From Epiperipatus broadwayi (taxonomy: Eukaryota; Onychophora; Udeonychophora; Euonychophora; Peripatidae): a stretch of 64,000 nt of DNA. Numbering within the stretch: position 1 is the stretch's first letter; each line of letters opens with the position of its first letter. The notes beneath the pieces were generated by a model that saw only the letters and a list, made by a program, of their open reading frames with translations, was not told the origin of the DNA and did not search any database. This document shows, piece after piece, positions 57,885-64,000 of the stretch. The DNA lies in NCBI GenBank assembly GCA_028023455.1, contig JAQFVV010007225.1, positions 1 to 64,000 of the forward strand, read 5' to 3'. Made by a program: the position numbers and the translations under genes.

Positions 57885-58600
57885 TGAGAGGGTACCCAAA
57901 ACTAACCAGATTATTTTGTAATAAAATATGTGCATTTATCTTTAGGTGATATAAATTAAATCTCCTTCAAAATGCTATCTATTTGATGTAATGCACTATT
58001 CTAAACGAGTTTTCCATTTTTGAAAGCAGTCTTGAATTCCTTATAAACTGATGCTTCTTAATGCTACCATTATTTTTTCGTCACCATTCTCAAATCAGCA
58101 AATCTTTTCTTATGCATTTTTTATTCAAAAAAATAAACTGAAGTTGCATAGAGTGAGATCTGATGAATATAGCTGATGGATAAGCTAGATCATGTTATTT
58201 CTAATTAAAAATTGTATCCACACAAGGATTTCTGCACTATCATATTATCATGATAAATCATGCACTCCCCATGCTGCCACAAATTGTACAATTTTATTTA
58301 CTGCATCATTCAAACTTTCCAGAACTTGAAGGTAAAGTGTCTGATTGTTATAAACAAATTCTCAGTGAAAAAGATGGTTGGCTTTCAAAAAAAGGTATAA
58401 CATCATTTTGACATTGACTTCATTTGTCATGTTTTTGGGGGCATAGTGAATTTGAAACTTCCATAAATATAGTCATAATTGTGTTTTCCTTAGAGGAGTT
58501 TGCTTGCAATATATTTCAAGCATTATAATAGTTTCACTTGCTGTTTTTCCAAAAAAAAAAAACAGAATTTTCAAGCATGTTTTCAACTCTTTAACTATTA
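57885..58600 (-). pseudogene. Mariner-family transposase, internally deleted and broken
   Basis: On the minus strand, from about 58590, one reads FFGKTASETIIMLE, the start of the FLJ37770-type mariner helix-turn-helix (in the family, LGKS-A-ET-x-EML). Later come VNVKMMLYLFLKANHLFHYE (TMLICFFD-x-x-GIVH-like block) and QTLYLQVLESLNDAV. Next is HDNMIVQKSLC (the HDN-AP-H-A-L block with the second catalytic aspartate), and then KKRFADLRMVTKK. The C-terminal FKTAFKNGKLV fits the FQKCFEKWK block. The part between the HTH and the catalytic core is deleted, and stops are frequent. The element ends at the terminal repeat at 57887-57908. Confidence 0.82.
57887..57908. repeat. Terminal inverted repeat of the mariner remnant
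   Basis: GAGGGTACCCAAAACTAACC, lying just after the transposase C-terminus, has the GGGTACCC-AAA form common in mariner ends. The partner end was not found near 58600-58700, so the 5' side is lost. Confidence 0.7.
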
Positions 58601-59108
58601 CAAATAATCACAAATAAGCAAGACACACTTAACAAAAATATTTACTTACCACAACATGATTTTTCTCAATGATAACATTTGATGGACTGATGCAGGGATC
58701 CCCACTTAAGTCATCTAGTGGCAGAGGCATGTACTACAAAGCACATGCTCTCCAGAGAATCATTTGGTTATATATGGGCAATGCCTTATCTAGACAGCAA
58801 ATAATAAACTTTACAAAATTTCTAAGCCAGGCTAAGCCGTTTATTACTGTTTATTACTATATATGTTATTTGTTGTCCCATACACCTTTTTAAAATGTAT
58901 ATATGGATAACCTAGGATTAATTAACCAATCAATTAGCTCTCCTAAATAACCTCACAAGAGTAAGGCTAGCTCTACTGCTGTAAGACAACGAAGTACATC
59001 AGCAGACAGTGTTCTAATACTCTCTAAATAAAATTTTATAGATTTTATACAACAAATGTTATATAAACTTAGGTTACATCAAATATGATCAATCTGAAGA
59101 AATTGTTT
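58601..59108. other. Spacer with a GC-richer block
   Basis: 58680-58800 is less AT-rich. It contains part of a 74-codon plus frame (58669-58893) without a known domain. No repeat family was recognised. Confidence 0.4.
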
Positions 59109-59390
59109 GTACAAGTCAGACTTTTTCATCAAAATAAATCTTTTTAAAATAATTCAGATCTCATAATCACACAAAATAGTTATTTATTAAATAATTGAAA
59201 TCTCAAGCAAAATAATGCCTTCTAAATAATTATTTCTAAAATAAATTAGATCTATTGATAAAATATTTTTTTTAAAATAAATTAAATCTTTTAATCAAAA
59301 TAATTTTTTTTTAACTAAATTAAATCTCTTAAGCAAAACAATTATTTCTAAAGAAATAAGATCTCAGAATTCTTGCTTCAATAAATTCTT
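59109..59390 (+). repeat. Degenerate tandem array, about 42 bp units
   Basis: The motif AATTAAATCT-x-TTAA-x-CAAAATAATT, with variants, recurs at about 59155, 59197, 59247, 59283, 59322 and 59368, that is, every 38-49 bases. Confidence 0.6.
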
Positions 59391-62300
59391 CAATAATCAA
59401 ATACAATCTTATTTACCATAGGTTCTTATACCAACAATGAATGTGATCTTAGAAATCATAATAATAATAAGACATGGTTCAATCTTTGGGATAACATCTT
59501 AATACAACAAGTACTTGTTACTTTTAAAATTAATTATAAAAACTCTTATAATAAAATAATTATAGCACATTATGATTGCATTCCTGATAATATGAATAGG
59601 AAAGAGATTATGTTGCTATCCATGTATCACACAATAGAAGCTCTTTAATTTTCAACAACAACAAAATAAAGTAATCCTATTCAGGGATGTTATCTTAACA
59701 ACAGCAATATAAAATTTAATAAAGTGACTTTTATCTTATTCTTTTTGTACTCTTATATTCTTATATCACAATAATAAAATAAATATAAGTGACTTTTATG
59801 GATTTCTGAAACTGCAATTGATAATATTAGATATACAAATTCAAAAATTAATAATTAAAACAATAATTATAAACACTAATAAGTATGACAACTATAATCA
59901 TTAAATTACTTTAATAAATTAGAAAATATTATTATCCAGGTTTAAAATAAAATTTATAATTTGAAATAATAAAATAAATAAATAAATAACTTTGGCATGA
60001 TTTTCTATAAACTCATAATGCTCTAATATTGTAATAATCTCATTTTCAATTGCATATGTCCCTGTAGAAAATATCTTTTAATATCTATAAGAAATTTAAA
60101 TCATATTATCCTTATAACACAATGAATTTGGAAGATGTATAAATTTAAGAGCCATATAAATTATTAAATTTAATTTCACAAACTTTTATTGAGGTCTTAG
60201 AAATACATAAGACATGCAAACTGGGTATAGCAGTACTATCAACATATAAAAACTACTCTGATATTATCAAGAACACAAATAAATGCATGGTTGCCATCAC
60301 ATAGTTCTTCAAAATATTTCACAAAATGGGAATAGAAACATGGTTGGCATCATACATGATTTTATAACATTTCAAGAACAAAAGTAAAGACATGGTTCAT
60401 ATCATTACATGGCTTTAATAAAATCTCATTAAGATAATTATCAAGAAATTTAAAAAAAAATCAAAAATTAAATGATGAAATAAAATTACAATAAACACTT
60501 ATGCAAGAATGCAATAAAGAATTATGACTCTATGTCAAATTTTAAAATACAAGAATAGACCATCAAAAGTAGTTGCCTAAATGTAGCATTCTATACTAAA
60601 TATCATCTAAGACATTTAACAGCTCATTAGCATGATCATAACAATCTCTAAAGTAGAGATAATACTGCTATCTTATAAATAATAATAAATAAATGATGTG
60701 CAAACTGATAAAATATAGCAATAATAGCAAAAAATAGCTAGGCATATAAATTTGTGATAAAATAATTTAATAAGAAAAATGTACATCTGCTTCATGAATT
60801 CTTACATTTATTTATTCATGTTCTAAATAATTCCATATGAAACTAATATGACACATACTAAGAATATTTCAAATGATAATAATATTCTGAGAACTATATC
60901 AATAAACATAATAACATCATAAATAAATAATAAATATGAAAAATCATAAACATAATACATGTATAATTACTTATTAAAAAGTAAGTGTTTATACCCTTTT
61001 ACCAATTAATAATTAATGATCCTTAAATTTTGGCTTTTATACCATCTGACAACACAATAGTTCTCATAAAGAGTTCTTAAACATGATAAAGATTTTGCAG
61101 AATATTCAGACAATATTGAATATTTAACACTGATAAACAAGCCATTAAAATCTGAAATATAAAGAATATTAATCACGACATTCCTAAAAAAAACATTCAA
61201 GAAATAATGAGGTATTTATATTAATATAATGACAATAATAAAAATAACTTCTTTCAAAGCAATTTAAACATAAATAATGAAATAAATAATAATAAGAATT
61301 GTAGATACTTCAAACAATACACATATAAATGTTAATGTTATTTCCTTTGGAAATATAACTCATAGCTTCACATGACAAATGTTAGTAAAGAACAAAAATG
61401 TTTCTATTAAATAATATAATGGAGTATAAAAGTTTATCAAGTGATAAATAACTTTTATAGTAGGAGCACAGTAATCTTTCTCACAGATAGTACAAATTAT
61501 AAAACGAGCAAATTTTAGCAAATAAATATAAATATTTCATATTTCTTAGCAATAAAACATTCAAAAATACATTTGTTAAGTATAATAATCTTTTATTAGA
61601 ATTATGACAATTACAATGAGGATTGAGTTGATTTTATATTATGTTTTTAAAGACAGATAAAATATTTAAACATTATTTTAATTTTTTACTAGAATAATGT
61701 ACATTTTTCCATTATCGTATTCAAAATGCAGAATTTATACATAGTAAAATACATAAATTGAAGTTTTTTTCATTAAGAAATAATTCATAACAACAACAAT
61801 ATGTTTAATTTTGCAATTTTTAAATCACAAAACAAGTATTTAATTTATTTCTTATTAACATTGAATAATAATAATTTTACAAGAGTCATTTTAAAATATG
61901 CAAACATAATAATGGAAAAAAATTCTTTTAAAGAGAAGCAAAGCATTTATATGTTTAATAATTATTATTTAACAACTAACTTATCTTTTACATTAACCTA
62001 TGAATTTAGCTGTAATTCTAATTTGATTTAAAAATATCAAATTAAGTACAAACAAAAACATTCTGCAAATGATAGTAAAAGATTAGCATTTGCAAAACTA
62101 TAACATTTGTAAGTCTTGTGAAATAGAGTAGCAATGCATTTTAAATTTAATGCAAAATTATATAATGTTCTGGTATTCAATATGTTTTAAATTCATCACT
62201 TTCAAATAAGTTTTAAGCATGATTAAACATGTAAATTGAAAATTAATAATAATTCGAATAACACAATTCTATCTTTGTATAAATTTCCTGTTGTTTTATA

Positions 62301-63499
62301 GCATTGAAACAACATATTGCTTCCAGAGATTACATGTGGATGAGTTTTTCTACTGGTGTAAAGATGATGAAATTTGAACTAAGATGAAAGCCATTGTTAA
62401 AGCCTGAACAGATTATTATTTTGGTACTTCAGGATAACTTAAACTGACAAAATAATAATAATTGTAAAAAGTTATTACATTGAAAAAATGAATAAAAATG
62501 ACAAAGTATGATAAAGTGTTAATGAAGTGAAGAGGTCAAAGCTTAAACACAGTATGTCATATGATAGATAATTAAGTAGATGTTTGAAAATTAGGTTGGG
62601 GAATGTTAATTAATTTATGTGACCACATTCTTGTTGATCAGCTAAACATTCTAAAATAACAATTAATTAATTACATTATCTAGACAGTAGACAAAATAAT
62701 AATTAATATTATGTCATTGTTACATTGAATTATCTATATTATTTAATACAATAAAATTATTATAACAATAAAAAATAATAAATATATTTATTTAAATACT
62801 TTTTTTTAGAAATTCCCAGAATATTAACTTTATAAAATGTTCTGCTTTACAAAAACAAATATTTTTTTAATATTTTAAAAATCAAAGTATTGGATTACTT
62901 TAAAATAATAACTTTTCTAACAAGGAAGTTAAAACATAATTATTGTTCTCTTTTAACTTTTAAATCTAAATAGAAACTGATTAGATTCATGCACACAGAT
63001 GTAAAAATATATAGAAGACCTAACTAGAAATAACTAATCTAAAGTTATTGACTAATCTCTATGATATTTAAAAAACCAGAAAATTACTAAACTAGAATTT
63101 ATAAACTGGATATTTAAATAAACTGCATATTAATTAATTACACTACTAAAGTTAATAACACATTTTTAAAAGATAGTTTAAATAGTTAAACTTATGTACA
63201 TGTTTATTTTATTGATAATTTAATTTAATCAACAGTTGTTATAACTAAGCTAAAAATACTTTTAAGTTTTTTAACTATAACATAATTAAGAATACATTAC
63301 ACATTAAAAGTAATGGTTCATGATTTTATTCATTTACAATTTCAAAGATGCTGGATGAATAAGTTAAAATTATTGAAATTTACTTATATAAATCTGATTA
63401 AATAGTAATATTTTATTGTCGACCTTCAAGTCTTTTAAAGAATTATAACTCTTTTAATTAAAATAAAGAATTATTAATCAGTTCAATCTTATAATCAAC
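59391..63499. other. Long AT-rich stretch, no gene seen
   Basis: About 4 kb without recognisable coding sequence. It contains a short tandem repeat at 60280-60440 and simple TAA/AAT-rich runs. The few open frames (61200-61006, 61801-62031) are AT-driven. Confidence 0.5.
60280..60440 (+). repeat. Three-unit tandem repeat, about 52 bp
   Basis: Units starting CATGGTTG(C/G)CATCA or CATGGTTCATATCA lie at about 60287, 60339 and 60391. A related ACATGGTTCAATCTT is found at 59473. Confidence 0.6.
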
Positions 63500-64000
63500 A
63501 TCAAACAGTTCCTTGGCAAATATCTCAATATTTTTTAAATTTATTACACTGGTAATAACAATTTTTCATTATGAAACAAAAAGTATATGAATGATGTTTT
63601 TGTTTGTGAAATATAAATACTATAAATTTGCTAGTAGAGGAGTTAAATAATTTGAATGGCTTAAAATGGTATATTAAAAAGGAACAGAACAAAAGTATTA
63701 AGTATTTGGATTTATTTATTATAAGAGATAACAGTATGTTAAAATATAAATTAATAATCAAACAATTGTGAAAAAGGGGATTTATAAATTGTAAATCAAA
63801 AGTACTAATTATTCATAAGATGACAAATTTTATATATTTTTTGTTTTGTAATGAAACATTATTTTGTTACTAAAGTGATAAATTAAATAATATTCAAATA
63901 TTTGCTAAGGAATTGCTTGAAGATAGTTATAAGATTGAACAGATTAATAATACATTATATCAATTTAAAATGAGTTATAATGATTTAAAAGAGTTGAAGA
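63500..64000 (+). pseudogene. PLE reverse transcriptase, partial, cut by the window edge
   Basis: In the plus strand near 63505 a weak motif B relic (SNSSLANI) appears. Motif C follows at about 63587 as KYMNDVFVCE, where the usual YMDD has changed to YMND. After stops the frame reads VEELNNLNGLKWYIKKEQNK, then SIKYLDLFIIRDNSMLKYK. This is the E-x-x-x-I-x-[FY]-LDL-x-I block that follows the RT active site in Penelope-like elements (compare FLDVIVTRL at 6013). Next comes GFINCKSKVLIIHK (SNHP-x-x-HK-like). A further helical part runs to the window end. The loss of one catalytic aspartate and the stops show it is dead. Residues differ from the other PLE copies, so it is another lineage. Confidence 0.75.

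Overview
The window looks like gene-poor, very AT-rich DNA from an invertebrate animal nucleus. AT is about three quarters or more by eye. There are long (TA)n, (CA)n(TA)n, (ATT)n and poly-G microsatellites, no operons, no ribosome-binding sites and no intact host gene. Every protein-like stretch that can be recognised belongs to a transposable element. These are Penelope-like elements (PLEs) with GIY-YIG endonuclease tails, an APE-type/RTE-like non-LTR retrotransposon, a mariner remnant and a large LTR retrotransposon without pol. The mixture fits a flatworm, cnidarian, chelicerate or mollusc; I cannot choose between them from sequence alone.

Layout. 1-3.8 kb is AT-rich spacer with microsatellites and a tRNA-like SINE candidate. 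3.8-7.07 kb holds two PLE copies joined head to head, each ending in a 3' tail that carries a tRNA-like A box and B box. 9.1-9.95 kb holds two adjacent palindromic MITE-like elements, and 10.3-10.7 kb a third PLE fragment. 10.7-12.0 kb holds faint protein-like traces. 12-33.5 kb is mostly non-coding DNA with palindromes (16.5, 18.7, 24.7-25.1, 28.7, 30.6-31.0 kb), a solo PLE tail (26.2 kb), a 33-base poly-G run and a 61-unit ATT array. 33.5-36.0 kb holds a PLE endonuclease fragment on the minus strand, then a LINE copy with a 5' inversion whose stop codon opens its own TGA-repeat tail.

36.03-49.06 kb is the main find: a minus-strand LTR retrotransposon. It has direct LTRs (46221-49060, and 36027-42849 with a 2.9 kb insertion), a tRNA-Lys-like primer-binding site beside the inner end of one LTR, and a polypurine tract beside the other. 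The 3.4 kb internal region holds one decayed Gag-like reading frame with an 11/15-residue coiled-coil repeat. No protease, reverse transcriptase or integrase is visible, so the element is probably non-autonomous (LARD-like).

49.2-53.25 kb repeats the PLE-fragment and LINE theme with an older LINE copy that still has endonuclease traces and is split by a 653 bp inverted-repeat insert with a 14 bp target duplication. 57.0-57.1 kb is a perfect 32 bp-arm palindrome. 57.9-58.6 kb is a dead mariner transposase with one terminal repeat. 59-61.5 kb is AT-rich with degenerate short tandem repeats. The window ends inside another PLE reverse transcriptase (63.5-64.0 kb).

No gene here appears to serve the host. 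What interacts is the elements themselves: they insert into each other and into TA microsatellites, and two of them carry tRNA-related signals, a promoter-like head in the PLE tail and a primer-binding site in the LTR element.
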